Origin: an uncultured Clostridia bacterium
GTDB lineage: Bacteria; Bacillota; Clostridia; TANB77; CAG-508
Assembly (NCBI GenBank): GCA_947630185.1
Contig: CANRGT010000005.1
Coordinates: forward strand, 1 to 64,000
Reading direction: 5' to 3'
Length of the DNA stretch: 64,000 bases
Shown here: in pieces, positions 45,446 to 54,911 of the stretch
How positions within the stretch are numbered: position 1 is the stretch's first letter
How the letters are laid out: every line of letters starts with the position of its first letter
Notes under the pieces: generated by a model
Databases searched by the model: none
The model's input: the letters and a program-made list of their open reading frames with translations, nothing else
What the model was told of the DNA's origin: nothing
Position numbers and translations under genes: made by a program

Positions 45446-47215
45446 ATGAAAAATATAGTAGAATTTTTAAAAAAAATACGTATTTGGATTATCTTTTTTA
45501 TAATATTAGTTATTTTAAGTATTGGATTTATTGCATTACCATTTGTAATTAATTATAACAATATTAAAATATTAGATGAAAAACTATCTTTAATAGAGCA
45601 AAAATATTTTGACACGAAAGAAGTAAAAAGTGTAAAAGATGATGAAGAAAATATTATTTTTATATCTGTTGGAAATAGTGAAAGAAAGGCCATAGTAGAG
45701 GGAGTATATGGTGGAGATTTTGAAAGTGTATATAATGAAACCAAAGATAAGATAAAAGAAGAAATCAGAAAAAATAACTATGCTATTGAAAATGTTAAAA
45801 TTGATTTAGCAAAAACAATTAAACAGATTCCAATGAAACAATTTGAAAGTTTAATAAAAGCAACTGCTGGAGATTATTTATATAAAAATGACATAATACT
45901 TGATTATGAGAATAGAGAAGACATAATGTTAATAGAAGGGGAGCTAAATGCGAATCGCATTATAGATTATAGTAAAAATAAATTAGATTTAGATAAATTA
46001 AATGAATACCTATCATCATCTGGAAAAAAAGAAGTAGGCTATCTTCCTGAAAATGTAAAAGTAATTACTCATTATAGTTATTTTTGTGATGATAAAAATG
46101 AAGTATATGAATTATATAATGATAACCTAAATGTAGGAAGAAGAAAACTAGAAGAAATAAAAATAGAAGATATAGAAGAAATATTAACTAATTCTTGCAA
46201 CTATTTAGTTAATATGATACAAGATGATGGAAAGTTTATTTATGGATATTCAGCAATTTTAAATGAGAAACTTGAAAGTTATAATATAGTAAGGCATGCA
46301 GGAGCAATTTGGGCTTTATCAGCTAAATGTGAAGTGTCGGAAGAAAATAAACAAAAAATAGAATCAACGATTGATTATTTAATTAGTAATTCAAATGATT
46401 ATGATTATGAAAAAAAATTCATTATAACTAGTAAACAAAGAAAGTCTAATTTGGGCGCAAATGGACTAGCCTTAGTAGCAATATGCGAATATATAGATAG
46501 ATTTGATGATTCTAAATATCTTGATATTGCTAAAAAAATAGGAAATGGCATTATTGCAATGCAAGAAGATAATGGAAAACTTATTCATGAAATTAACATA
46601 GATGATTTAACTACTACTAGAGAATATGTCACAGAATATTATGATAATGAAGCAACACTAGCCTTGTGTAAATTATATGGAATAACAAAAGATGATAAAT
46701 ATTTGAAGTCAGCAGAAAAATCCTTACAGTATTTTATAAAAAATGATTATGCTAACCGTGGAAGTCATTGGTTTTCTTATGCCTTAAATGAGGTTACAAA
46801 GTATGTAGATAGAGAAGAATATTACACAGCAGGCTTACAAAATATAGAAGTCAAATTACAAAATATATCAAGTAAAAGGATTACATCACATACTGATTTT
46901 GAAATGTTATTACAAGGTTTTGAACTTTATGATAGAATATTAGAGAAAAAGTTAAAAATAGATGAACTAAATAAATTTCCTGCTAAACAATTTTTAACTG
47001 TTATACAGGATAGAGCTAATTTCCAACTTAATTCTTATTTATATCCAGAAGTAGCAATGTATTTAGAAAAACCTGGAAAATATCAAAAAACTTTTTATAT
47101 AAGAACTGATAATTTTAGAATTAGAATAGATGATATACAACATTCTATGTTTGGATATATGAGATATAAAGAAAATAAAGATAAAATTGAAAATTACTTA
47201 GCAAAAATAGATTAA
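45446..47215 (+). CDS. Membrane-anchored alpha/alpha-toroid protein, possible glycan-active enzyme
   Basis: 589 residues from ATG 45446 (AGGAG 10 nt upstream; an in-frame ATG at 45428 is before it). One transmembrane helix (IWIIFFIILVILSIGFIALPF) is followed by an alpha/beta extracytoplasmic region and, from about 245, repeated helical hairpins (RHAGAIWALSA, GANGLALVAICEYIDR, YYDNEATLALCKLYGITKDDKYLKSAE) as in six-hairpin glycosidases or epimerases. No catalytic residues can be assigned. Last gene of the polysaccharide module. Confidence 0.6.
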   Translation: MKNIVEFLKKIRIWIIFFIILVILSIGFIALPFVINYNNIKILDEKLSLIEQKYFDTKEVKSVKDDEENIIFISVGNSERKAIVEGVYGGDFESVYNETKDKIKEEIRKNNYAIENVKIDLAKTIKQIPMKQFESLIKATAGDYLYKNDIILDYENREDIMLIEGELNANRIIDYSKNKLDLDKLNEYLSSSGKKEVGYLPENVKVITHYSYFCDDKNEVYELYNDNLNVGRRKLEEIKIEDIEEILTNSCNYLVNMIQDDGKFIYGYSAILNEKLESYNIVRHAGAIWALSAKCEVSEENKQKIESTIDYLISNSNDYDYEKKFIITSKQRKSNLGANGLALVAICEYIDRFDDSKYLDIAKKIGNGIIAMQEDNGKLIHEINIDDLTTTREYVTEYYDNEATLALCKLYGITKDDKYLKSAEKSLQYFIKNDYANRGSHWFSYALNEVTKYVDREEYYTAGLQNIEVKLQNISSKRITSHTDFEMLLQGFELYDRILEKKLKIDELNKFPAKQFLTVIQDRANFQLNSYLYPEVAMYLEKPGKYQKTFYIRTDNFRIRIDDIQHSMFGYMRYKENKDKIENYLAKID

Positions 47216-47220
47216 GAAAT

Positions 47221-47363
47221 AATTAAAGTAGAAGATTAAAGCAAAATACAATTAAGAAAAAATTAAAGTAGAAGATGATTAAAGCAAAATACAATTAAGA
47301 AAAAATTAAAGTCGAAGAGATTAAAATAAAATACAATTAAGAAAAGATTAAAGTAAAAAGTTA
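47221..47363 (+). repeat. Tandem repeat (about 40-43 bp, 3.5 units)
   Basis: Units AATTAAAGTAGAAGATTAAA followed by GCAAAATACAATTAAGAAAA start at 47221, 47261 and 47304, with a partial fourth. It lies between the toroid gene and the interrupted PBP gene. Confidence 0.8.
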
Positions 47364-47379
47364 ATAAAAATAAATAACT

Positions 47380-47432
47380 AAGAATAAATCTGTAGCGATT
47401 ATATAAATTGTTACAGATTTATTCTTTTTTTA
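47380..47432 (+). terminator. Terminator before the interrupted PBP gene
   Basis: AGAATAAATCTGTA (47381-47394) pairs with TACAGATTTATTCT followed by TTTTTT. Confidence 0.8.
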
Positions 47433-47473
47433 TAAGACATGAATAAAATAAAAGCAAAAGGAGAGAAGCAAAA

Positions 47474-49427
47474 GTGAAAAATAGTGATATCAGAGAATTA
47501 CAAAATATAAATAGAAATAGAGACAAGAAAAGCTCTGTGCATAAAAAACAAAGTGCTTCTATTGCAAGAGATTTAATTTCAAAAAAGGAATTGCAAAAAC
47601 TTAAAAATAAGAAAAAGCAGGAGCAAATAAATTTAAAACAAGAGCAGAAAAACTTTGAAAAAGAGCAAAGAAAAAAGTTTAAAAAAGAAGTAAAAAATAA
47701 AAAGATAAAAGTAATAGAAAAGTCAAGTAATGTAAGCCAAAAAAAGAGAATGAGAAACGAAATTATAGTAGCATGGGGATTATTTTTTGCACTTATATTT
47801 AGAATTGCATGGATACAATTTGGAATGGGCTCTGAGCTACAATCAATGGCATATATTCAACAAACCTTAGATAGAAGCATAAACCCAAGAAGAGGAACTA
47901 TCTATGATGCTACTCGGGAAAAATATTTTGGCAGTAAGTAGCACAGTAGAAACCATTACAGTAACACCTGTAAATATTCCAAAAGACCAAAAAGAAAAAG
48001 TTGCAAAGGCATTAAGTGATATATTTGAATTGGATTACGAAACAGTATTAAAAAGGGTAAGTAAAAGAAGCTCAATAGAAACTATTGCTAAAAAAGTAGA
48101 CAAAGAAAAATCAGACCTTTTAAGAGTTTGGATGCAGGAAAATAATATAACAAGTGGAATTAACATAGATGAAGATACAAAAAGATATTACCCATATAAT
48201 AATTTAGCATCACAAGTAATTGGCTTTTCTGGTAGTGATAATCAGGGCTTAGACGGTATAGAAGCGGTTTATGATGATGAACTTAAAGGTGAAAAAGGCA
48301 AAATTCAAAAGATGACAGATGCAAGAGGTGGAGATTTAGGAAATGTTAGCGAAAACTATGTGCCTGCTGTTGACGGAAATGATTTAGTACTAACTATTGA
48401 TAGTACAATACAGGGAATTGCAGAAAAATACTTAGAAGAAGCGTGTATTGATAACAAATGTACAGATGGTGGAAATATAATTGTTATGAGTCCGAAAACT
48501 GGCGACATTTTAGCTATGGCAGGTTATCCGAACTATAACTTAAATGCACCATTTGACCCAAGTACAGATGAGCTTAAACAAAATTGGAGCTCAATGTCAG
48601 ATACAGAGAAAAACAGAGCAAGGCTAGCACTTTGGAGAAATAAAGCAGTTACAGATACTTATGAGCCTGGTTCTACTTTTAAGCTTATTACAACTTCAGC
48701 ATCACTTCAGGAAGGTATTACTACACCTGATAAAGCTGGCGAATTTTGCTGTACTGGTGGAATAGAAATCGCAGGTGTTAGAATAAAATGCTGGAGATAT
48801 TATAGGCCACATGGTCCAGAATCTTTAAGGCAAGCATTAATGAATTCATGTAACCCAGTATTTATAGGGTTAGGGCAAAAGTTAGGAGTGCATACTTATT
48901 ATCAATACTTAAATAAATTTGGTTTATTAGAAAAAACAGGAATAGACCTTCCGGGAGAGGCAACCAGTATTTTCTTAAAGGAAGAGAAGGTTGGACCAGT
49001 AGAACTTGCTACAATTTCATTTGGGCAAAGGTTTGAAATCACACCAATACAGCTTGCTACGGCAGTAAGTACCATTGCAAATGGTGGAGTGAAAATTACT
49101 CCTAGAGTAATTAAACAAATAATAAATAGTTCTACCGGTGAAATAACAGATATTCCTGTAAAAACAGGGGAAAGGGTAATTTCAGAAGAGCATAGCAAAG
49201 AAGTTTTAAGTATGATGGAATCAGTTGTAGCAGAAGGAACAGGAAAAAATGCGCAAGTAAAAGGTTATAGAGTAGGTGGAAAAACAGGAACATCTGAAGA
49301 TGGTGTAAACACTAATAAATATGTTACTTCTTTTATAGGTGTAGCACCAATTTCAGACCCTGAAGTAGTAGTTTTGGTAACTTTATATAATCCAACAGGA
49401 GAGGGGGGACACCAAGGAGGTGCTTAG
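47474..49427 (+). pseudogene. dcw-cluster PASTA PBP gene, 5' part: frameshifted and interrupted
   Basis: GTG 47474 with AAAAGGAGAG. A Lys-rich cytoplasmic N-terminus and one transmembrane helix (IIVAWGLFFALIFRIAWI) precede RGTIYDAT, after which the frame is lost. Deleting C47915 restores DATGKNILAVSSTVET and continuity with the downstream frame (to 49424), which holds intact motifs STFK, SCN and KTGT. At 49424, after GGHQGGA, the gene is cut by a mobile element. The remainder is at 56822. Joined and corrected it would be 743 residues, similar to the PBP at 5927 (739). Its place before murE marks it as the dcw PBP (SpoVD/FtsI role). Confidence 0.85.
49412..49424 (+). other. Left attachment site (attL) of the 7.4-kb element
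   Basis: CCAAGGAGGTGCT, matching 56809-56821 (CCAAGCAGGTGCT) with one mismatch. The element begins with AGGTGATTTATACAACAC (49426-49443), an imperfect inverted copy of the right end. Confidence 0.75.
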
Positions 49428-49535
49428 GTGATTTATACAACACACTTAATATAAAATTTGTATTCCAGTACAAATTGTTTTAGCTTAAATTATAACAAAT
49501 TTATTTAATAGATTTAACAAATAATAAAATTTTAT

Positions 49536-49620
49536 TGAATTAATTCAACAAAATCATAAAAATATATTGAACGAATTCAATAAAATCATAAAAATATATT
49601 GAATAAATTCAATAAATAAT
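49536..49620. repeat. 32-bp tandem repeat of small palindromes
   Basis: Two full units (49536-49567, 49568-49599) and a partial third, each with a palindrome TTGAATTAATTCAA, TTGAACGAATTCAA or TTGAATAAATTCAA, then AAATCATAAAAATATA. Confidence 0.75.
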
Positions 49621-49656
49621 AAAAAGAGACCGTAGAGTTTAACTAAACTCTACGGC
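49615..49656 (-). terminator. Terminator of the penicillin-binding-fold gene
   Basis: CCGTAGAGTTTA (49630-49641) pairs perfectly with TAAACTCTACGG (49644-49655); on the minus strand it is followed by TCTCTTTTTATTATT. Confidence 0.8.
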
Positions 49657-49680
49657 TAATTAATTATGAATTTGAAGCTT

Positions 49681-50775
49681 TTAGAAGATTTCTCCGCCCA
49701 TATCGACAGCAAACTTATCAATTACAGCCTTACCAATGAAAATTACAGGTGAAGTGTAAGAGTCTTCAGAGTTTGGAACTGATGTCATAATTATAACTAA
49801 ATAATTGTCATTTATTATGGCACAGTCACAAGCACAAGAGTAGGTACCATAGGACCATCCTGATTTGTGAAGATACTCAGTTTCGCTTTCGGCTTGATAA
49901 GTTATATAGCAATAATTTGTATTACTTATCAGTTCTTTCAAAACATCAGAATAAGTTGAACCACTACTAATATACTTATAAATTTCAACCCATTCATTCA
50001 TTCTATTATGAACTGATGCAGAACCAAAATATTGCCCTTTAGCTAGCTTTTGCCCACCAAGTGGAACAATAAAATCTTGGTAATCTTTTAAAGGAAACTT
50101 AGATGCAAGCATATAATATGCTGCATTGTCAGAAATACCAAGCATTTTATCGAGTAACTCATATATGGTATATTTTGTGCCATATTTAGAGTACTGAATT
50201 ACTCCGCTTCCACCATGTGTGTTGTTCTTACTGTGTGTTATAGTTTCGGTATATATATCTATACCAAGTTCCTCACACTTTTTTAGAACAAATAATGCAA
50301 ATCCAGCTTTAACTGTGCAACCTCCTGGAATTAAAGTATCAGCATTATACTCATATCCTTTTTTACCATCTAATGAGTAAATACCAACACCAACTTTAAT
50401 TCCACGAAACTTTTTTATTTGTCTGTCTACTTCTCTTTGAACTCTTGCAGGGAGATTGTAGTATACAGGCTCTTTCTCGTCTTCAGAAGATTCAGCTTCA
50501 TTTTTAGAAGAATTTTCTTCATTAGAAACTGTGCTTTCATTTTCTGAATTTTGAGAATTATCTTCTGAAGTCTCAGCTTCATTTTCCGAAGTATCAATTT
50601 CCTCTTCGATGCTCTCAGAACTGAGTTCATCTTGAGTGCTTGATACTTCTTCTGACGTCTTACCGGTTTGTGTTTGGGATTCTGTACTGTTTGCAGAAGC
50701 CTCTACTATAGTCATAGAAGAGAAGAACATAGTGCAAACAGTAATTGCAATTAGTAGACTGATAAACCGCTTCAT
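49681..50775 (-). CDS. Exported class A beta-lactamase/DD-peptidase-fold protein with Cys in place of the nucleophile Ser
   Basis: 364 residues from ATG 50773-50775 (AAAGGAG on the gene strand; a longer upstream frame has no RBS). Signal peptide MKRFISLLIAITVCTMFFSS, then an acidic Ser/Glu low-complexity linker (about 30-105), then the serine-hydrolase domain. The SxxK motif position reads CTVK (Cys153, Lys156; codon TGC at 50317-50319). SDN (ISDNAAYYML) and KSG (LHKSGWSYG) are intact. The protein may be a pseudoenzyme, a thiol enzyme, or a wall-binding protein. Last gene of the minus-strand cargo operon. Confidence 0.75.
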   Translation of the reverse strand: MKRFISLLIAITVCTMFFSSMTIVEASANSTESQTQTGKTSEEVSSTQDELSSESIEEEIDTSENEAETSEDNSQNSENESTVSNEENSSKNEAESSEDEKEPVYYNLPARVQREVDRQIKKFRGIKVGVGIYSLDGKKGYEYNADTLIPGGCTVKAGFALFVLKKCEELGIDIYTETITHSKNNTHGGSGVIQYSKYGTKYTIYELLDKMLGISDNAAYYMLASKFPLKDYQDFIVPLGGQKLAKGQYFGSASVHNRMNEWVEIYKYISSGSTYSDVLKELISNTNYCYITYQAESETEYLHKSGWSYGTYSCACDCAIINDNYLVIIMTSVPNSEDSYTSPVIFIGKAVIDKFAVDMGGEIF

Positions 50776-50859
50776 AATTAATTCTCCTTTCAAAATAGTT
50801 GTAAGATTTATGTCTACCACTCCATTATACCACTATTATTTCATATAGTCAAAAGATAT

Positions 50860-50960
50860 TGAAAAATTATTGTTTAAAAAATTATTGTTTAAAAAATTAT
50901 TATTTAAAAAAATATTATTAAAAAAATATTATTAAAAAATAACTTGCTATTTAAAAAATC
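50860..50960. repeat. Short A+T tandem repeat upstream of the penicillin-binding-fold gene
   Basis: Units like AAAAATTATTGTTTA repeat four times, then AAAAAATATTATT twice. The region holds no gene. Confidence 0.55.
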
Positions 50961-50996
50961 CATGTTAATAATATAAATTTTAATTTGAGTCAGAGT

Positions 50997-51911
50997 TTAC
51001 TTTTTTTTAGCAACTACTACAAATCTTCCATCTTTTGTATAATATGCACAAGTAGATAGTGTCATAAGTCCTTCACCATATTTTGCAGTTTTTCCCGTAT
51101 CATATAGTGAAGCTTTTTTTACATTTTTTATAAAATTATTGTACTCTTTTTCATTTTTTGCATTAATAAAGTTATAATAGCGAAAAACATTTTTTTCATC
51201 TGCGTAATATAATCTTGATCTAAACACAGCAATAATTTCATATTCTGCATCTTCTTTATTTGTAGTAAATCTTATGGTAGGGTGTTCCTCATAGAATTTT
51301 TTGTCTTTATATTTTAATAAATTTTGAAAGGAAGTTCCATTATCCATATTATGACCATAAATTAAAAGGTTTGTACTTGGTTTTTCAAATGAATAATCTT
51401 TATCTAAAAAAATAGAACCATTTAAAGAGTAATTTTTTTTATAATTACGCCTTAGGTAATAGTAGTTATCAGAACTTTGCAATACAGGATAGCTTATATT
51501 AGTATTTTCAATTTCAATCCAAGCAACAATATCTGAATTTATTTTTTGAAGCTCCTCAAGCTTTAATACTCTCTCAGGACGTATATCTATAATTTTATTA
51601 CTAGAGCTATTATCATTCCCACTGTTTTCAGCATTTAAAGTAGCTCCATCTAGTTCTGCCAATTTAGTTTCGTCTATAGAGATTTCATTTAATAAATTAC
51701 TTTCTTTTTTATTTTCGTACATATCATATAAATACTTCATTATATATAATGCTGAAAAAAATATAAGAATTTCAAGCACTATGTAAATTAAAATAATGAA
51801 TGGTTTTTTTAGTTTTATTACAGAATTACTATTAATATTTTGACATTTTGATTTACCTATTAAAATTTTTTCATTTAAGGTTTTAGGTTGGTTTTTTATA
51901 TTACGATGCAT
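50997..51911 (-). CDS. Sortase (class B-like)
   Basis: 304 residues. A cytoplasmic N-terminus and one transmembrane helix (PFIILIYIVLEILIFFSALYI) are followed by the sortase domain with AWIEIENTNISYPVLQ, the catalytic His in LIYGHNMDNGTSF, catalytic Cys in TLSTCAYY and Arg in DGRFVVVA. The length and the YGHNM/TLSTC context fit class B sortases of clostridia, which recognise (S/P)PxTG. Exactly such a motif is in the protein encoded directly upstream (52001). It lies in one minus-strand operon with it. Confidence 0.9.
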   Translation of the reverse strand: MHRNIKNQPKTLNEKILIGKSKCQNINSNSVIKLKKPFIILIYIVLEILIFFSALYIMKYLYDMYENKKESNLLNEISIDETKLAELDGATLNAENSGNDNSSSNKIIDIRPERVLKLEELQKINSDIVAWIEIENTNISYPVLQSSDNYYYLRRNYKKNYSLNGSIFLDKDYSFEKPSTNLLIYGHNMDNGTSFQNLLKYKDKKFYEEHPTIRFTTNKEDAEYEIIAVFRSRLYYADEKNVFRYYNFINAKNEKEYNNFIKNVKKASLYDTGKTAKYGEGLMTLSTCAYYTKDGRFVVVAKKK

Positions 51912-52000
51912 ATTATTCCCCCTTATTAAACAATTTTTAAATTTTATAACCTACATTAGTAGTGCTTAAAACACACGTTAATGTAGGTTATAAATAAATA

Positions 52001-53101
52001 CTATTTTACTTTTTTAGTTAAAACATATACAGCTGTTATTGAGCTTAAAAGTACAAACATAGATATTGCAAAAGTATCTTTTACACCTGTTTTTGGAGAA
52101 TCATCTTTTTTGTTCTCTTTTAATTTTGCATAAATTGCTGTATCTTCTGTTATAGGTTTTGAAAAATCAAATTTATTTATGAATTTTTCATCTGAATAAA
52201 AACCATCTAAAGTATAGTTTTTGATACCTAATTCAGTTAAATTAACTTTAGCTGTAACATCTTTTTCAGTAATAGTTGTTCCTGGAACTATTGATATTGC
52301 AACAGTTTTGTCATTTACATGAACTGTAAGTGTGACATTTGGAGTATAATCGTCACCTTCAACTTCTACATTTGAATTTGCATTACTTGTAAATAAAACA
52401 TTGTTATTTTCATCTGCAATAACAACTTGGTTACCACTTGTAAGAACTTTGTATTCTGTAGAATCAGTATTTTCTACTTCAAAGTTTTTTAAGTTATCGT
52501 TTGTAGCTAAATAAACTACATTTTCTTTTTCACTAGAAGTTAATTTACCGTTCATTACTAATTTTGGAGCACTATCAACTTCTTCTAAACTTTCACCTTG
52601 TGCAATTTCTATACCGTTATTAGCACCAGTACCATTTTTACCAAGATTTAAGTTTATTACTTCAACTGTACCAGCATTGGCTAAAACACCACCAAAAGCA
52701 CAGTTTGAAATAGTTACACCATCTAATATAACATAACCACCATTATAGGCTTGAACACCATATTTTGCACTATTTTTTAATGAAAGATTTTTTAAAGTAA
52801 TTTTTGCACCTTTACCTGCTGTAATTAATGTTCCGTTTGGACCACTATTGTTCCATCCAGAATCGCTTTTTGATATAGTATGTCCGTTACCATTAATTGT
52901 GAAATTTTTGTCAGTTATTTCAATAGGGCTTGTTAAATAGATATCTGTAGATAGAGAAATAATATCTCCAGCTGTAGCATTTTGTATAGCTTCTTTTAAA
53001 TCAGCTTCTCCATTTACTGATGTGGTTTTTGCTTGACAAAAACTTGGTATAAAAACTAATGTAGCTAACAATACTATTAAAGATAAAACTAATTTTTTCA
53101 T
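52001..53101 (-). CDS. Sortase-anchored beta-helix surface protein (SPKTG motif)
   Basis: 366 residues. Signal peptide MKKLVLSLIVLLATLVFIPSFCQA, right-handed beta-helix region (about 35-190, ITLKNLSLKNSAKYGVQAYNG), then a repeat of the InlB/Listeria-Bacteroides type (LDGFYSDEKFINKFDFSKPI, TAIYAKL), and the sorting signal SPKTG near 336 with a hydrophobic helix and a KKVK tail. It is the obvious substrate of the neighbouring sortase and likely binds a surface or host glycan. RBS AAAGGAT. Confidence 0.88.
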   Translation of the reverse strand: MKKLVLSLIVLLATLVFIPSFCQAKTTSVNGEADLKEAIQNATAGDIISLSTDIYLTSPIEITDKNFTINGNGHTISKSDSGWNNSGPNGTLITAGKGAKITLKNLSLKNSAKYGVQAYNGGYVILDGVTISNCAFGGVLANAGTVEVINLNLGKNGTGANNGIEIAQGESLEEVDSAPKLVMNGKLTSSEKENVVYLATNDNLKNFEVENTDSTEYKVLTSGNQVVIADENNNVLFTSNANSNVEVEGDDYTPNVTLTVHVNDKTVAISIVPGTTITEKDVTAKVNLTELGIKNYTLDGFYSDEKFINKFDFSKPITEDTAIYAKLKENKKDDSPKTGVKDTFAISMFVLLSSITAVYVLTKKVK

Positions 53102-53429
53102 AAATTCATATCCTTTCTAAATGTATTAAAATACTATTTAATAAGTAATTTTCTTTAAAAGCTTAGAGACAAGTTAAAAACAAATATGAATGTTTTTAGA
53201 AAAAGTACTTGATTTTAAGTATTTCAAAACTTATTATGTGTTAATTTTTTTGTTTTATACAAAATTCTACAATATTCGAAAAAAAATAAACATTTTCTGT
53301 AAACCTTGATTTTACTGTAAAAATATGCTAAAATAAAATCGTAACCTTTTATTCTTTTGCTCTTTTTTCTTAAAAGAGGAAAAATTTGCAATTTGTTGAA
53401 AAATGAAAAATCGTAAGGAGGACAACAGT
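53102..53429. other. Divergent promoter region inside the element
   Basis: No gene. On the plus side TTGATT (53306-53311), 17 bp, TAAAAT (53329-53334) forms a good promoter for the glucosaminidase gene. The hairpin-like pair TTTTATTC/CTTTTGCTC...AAAAGAGGAAAA lies in the leader (53346-53392). Confidence 0.5.
53306..53334 (+). promoter_or_regulatory. Candidate promoter of the glucosaminidase gene
   Basis: TTGATT (53306-53311), 17-bp spacer, TAAAAT (53329-53334). The start codon is about 95 bp downstream. Confidence 0.65.
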
Positions 53430-54641
53430 GTGAAACAATCAAGCCGGTTAGTAGAGCTTGAACCAGTATCAAAAGTAGAAAAAATCTGCTGGAAAATTGG
53501 TTTTGCTTTGCTAACAGTCATTGTCATCGTTTTAGGGTATCGGGCTATACCCGAAAAGGAGGTAGTGATACAGAATACAAACCAAAGACCGAAAAAAAAT
53601 ATCGCTATAATGGTAAAAATTGAACCTGAAATTTCTTATGCTGATGAAATCAGCCGGGAAATAAACGTTCAAAGCCAGGATCTGATCATTATTGATCGAA
53701 AGCTTGTTGAAGTAAGTAAACTAATCGGACAAATGGATGAAGCCCAAAATCTTGGAACACTTATTGAGAGCACAAGCTCTAAGCTTGAAGATGTAGGAAA
53801 ATTGATTAACAAAGTTCGAAGCAAATGTGATTCTATACATATAAAGTGTGGTGATTCCACATTTGAAAGTATAAATCCAATTAAAGAAACTGTTAATCAT
53901 ACTTTAAATTCAAGCCTAACTGACGGATTAAACTTGCTTTTATGTGATTCTAGTGAAAGTACTGAAACAAAAAAGCTTACACCAGGAGAAACTGAAAGGT
54001 TGCAAGCCAGTTTAAGTGAAGTGGAACAAGAGTATAATTCAGCATACAAGCTGTATAATGGACTTTATAGAGATTTTATGTTTTTTGCAGATCAGCAAAA
54101 ACTCCAAAATGCAAAAGAGTCTCTAAAAGAAAAGTTGGCTTCAGTTAAGATTTCAACTAGAGCAGACTTGTCCAAACCGATTGGATTTACTGAAGATGAG
54201 CTTAGGTATTTTCTACTCTGCATAAACGAGTTAAATGCACTAAAACGTCAAGACATTCAAATTCCGGAAGAGGTTATTGAACTTTTACCGAGAATAATTG
54301 TCGAATTCGTAAAAGATCATCCTATAAATGAATTTTTTGTTATTTCAGTTATGGGATGGGAATCAGGGCATTGTAATTCAGATTATGCAAAAGAGCGAAA
54401 CAACTTCTTTGGCATGAAATCCAGAGGAGAAGGAATGTACTTTAACTCTGTGAGAGAAGGCTTAGAGGAAGGCGTACAATGTGTTTATAATCATTTGGAG
54501 GGTAAGAAAACTATTCACCAAGTAAATGACACATATCGTCCATATCAAGAAGGCAAAGAGAAAAAAGGCTATGAAAGATATTCATGGTCGGAAGGGGTAA
54601 TGTCTGTTATGTGGCTCTATAAAGGAGTTGAGATAGACTAA
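53430..54641 (+). CDS. Membrane-anchored glucosaminidase-type peptidoglycan hydrolase
   Basis: 403 residues from GTG 53430 with AAGGAGG at 53415-53421; the ATG at 53403 lies upstream of that RBS. A transmembrane helix (ICWKIGFALLTVIVIVLGYRAI) is followed by an alpha-helical coiled region (about 60-270) and a C-terminal domain with FFVISVMGWESGHCNSDYAKERNNFFGMKS and YRPYQEG...YSWSEGVMSVMWLYKG, as in LytG/Bax-like N-acetylglucosaminidases (Glu of WESGH the likely catalytic acid). Codon use (CGG, CCG, CTG) is richer in G+C than its neighbours, a sign of separate origin. Strong terminator after it. Confidence 0.82.
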   Translation: MKQSSRLVELEPVSKVEKICWKIGFALLTVIVIVLGYRAIPEKEVVIQNTNQRPKKNIAIMVKIEPEISYADEISREINVQSQDLIIIDRKLVEVSKLIGQMDEAQNLGTLIESTSSKLEDVGKLINKVRSKCDSIHIKCGDSTFESINPIKETVNHTLNSSLTDGLNLLLCDSSESTETKKLTPGETERLQASLSEVEQEYNSAYKLYNGLYRDFMFFADQQKLQNAKESLKEKLASVKISTRADLSKPIGFTEDELRYFLLCINELNALKRQDIQIPEEVIELLPRIIVEFVKDHPINEFFVISVMGWESGHCNSDYAKERNNFFGMKSRGEGMYFNSVREGLEEGVQCVYNHLEGKKTIHQVNDTYRPYQEGKEKKGYERYSWSEGVMSVMWLYKGVEID

Positions 54642-54672
54642 CTCAAAAGGGACAACAAATTGCAAAAAGGTT

Positions 54673-54726
54673 TAAGCGAGAAAACTTACGGGATAAATAT
54701 CCGTTTGATTTCTCGCTTTATTTTTG
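54673..54726 (+). terminator. Terminator of the glucosaminidase gene
   Basis: AAGCGAGAAA (54674-54683) pairs with TTTCTCGCTT (54709-54718), with an inner ACGG/CCGT stem, then TATTTTT. Confidence 0.85.
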
Positions 54727-54764
54727 CCTAAAAATATTTTTTGAATTTTTTATTAATAAATTAC

Positions 54765-54895
54765 ATATATATAAGGTTGAAAGATATATGAGCTTGAAAA
54801 TATATAAGGTTAAAATATATAAGGTTAAAAGATATATAAGTTGCGAAAGATATGTTACTTAAAAAGTATAAAAACTTGAAAAGTATACAGATTTG
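54765..54895 (+). repeat. Degenerate short tandem repeats before the small recombinase-linked gene
   Basis: Units of the form ATATATAAGGTTGAAA / ATATATAAGGTTAAAA repeat four or five times over 54765-54850, then decay into AAAAGTATAAAAACTTG / AAAAGTATACAGATTTG. No gene is visible. Confidence 0.65.
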
Positions 54896-54911
54896 AAAGG
54901 AAAGATGTGAT

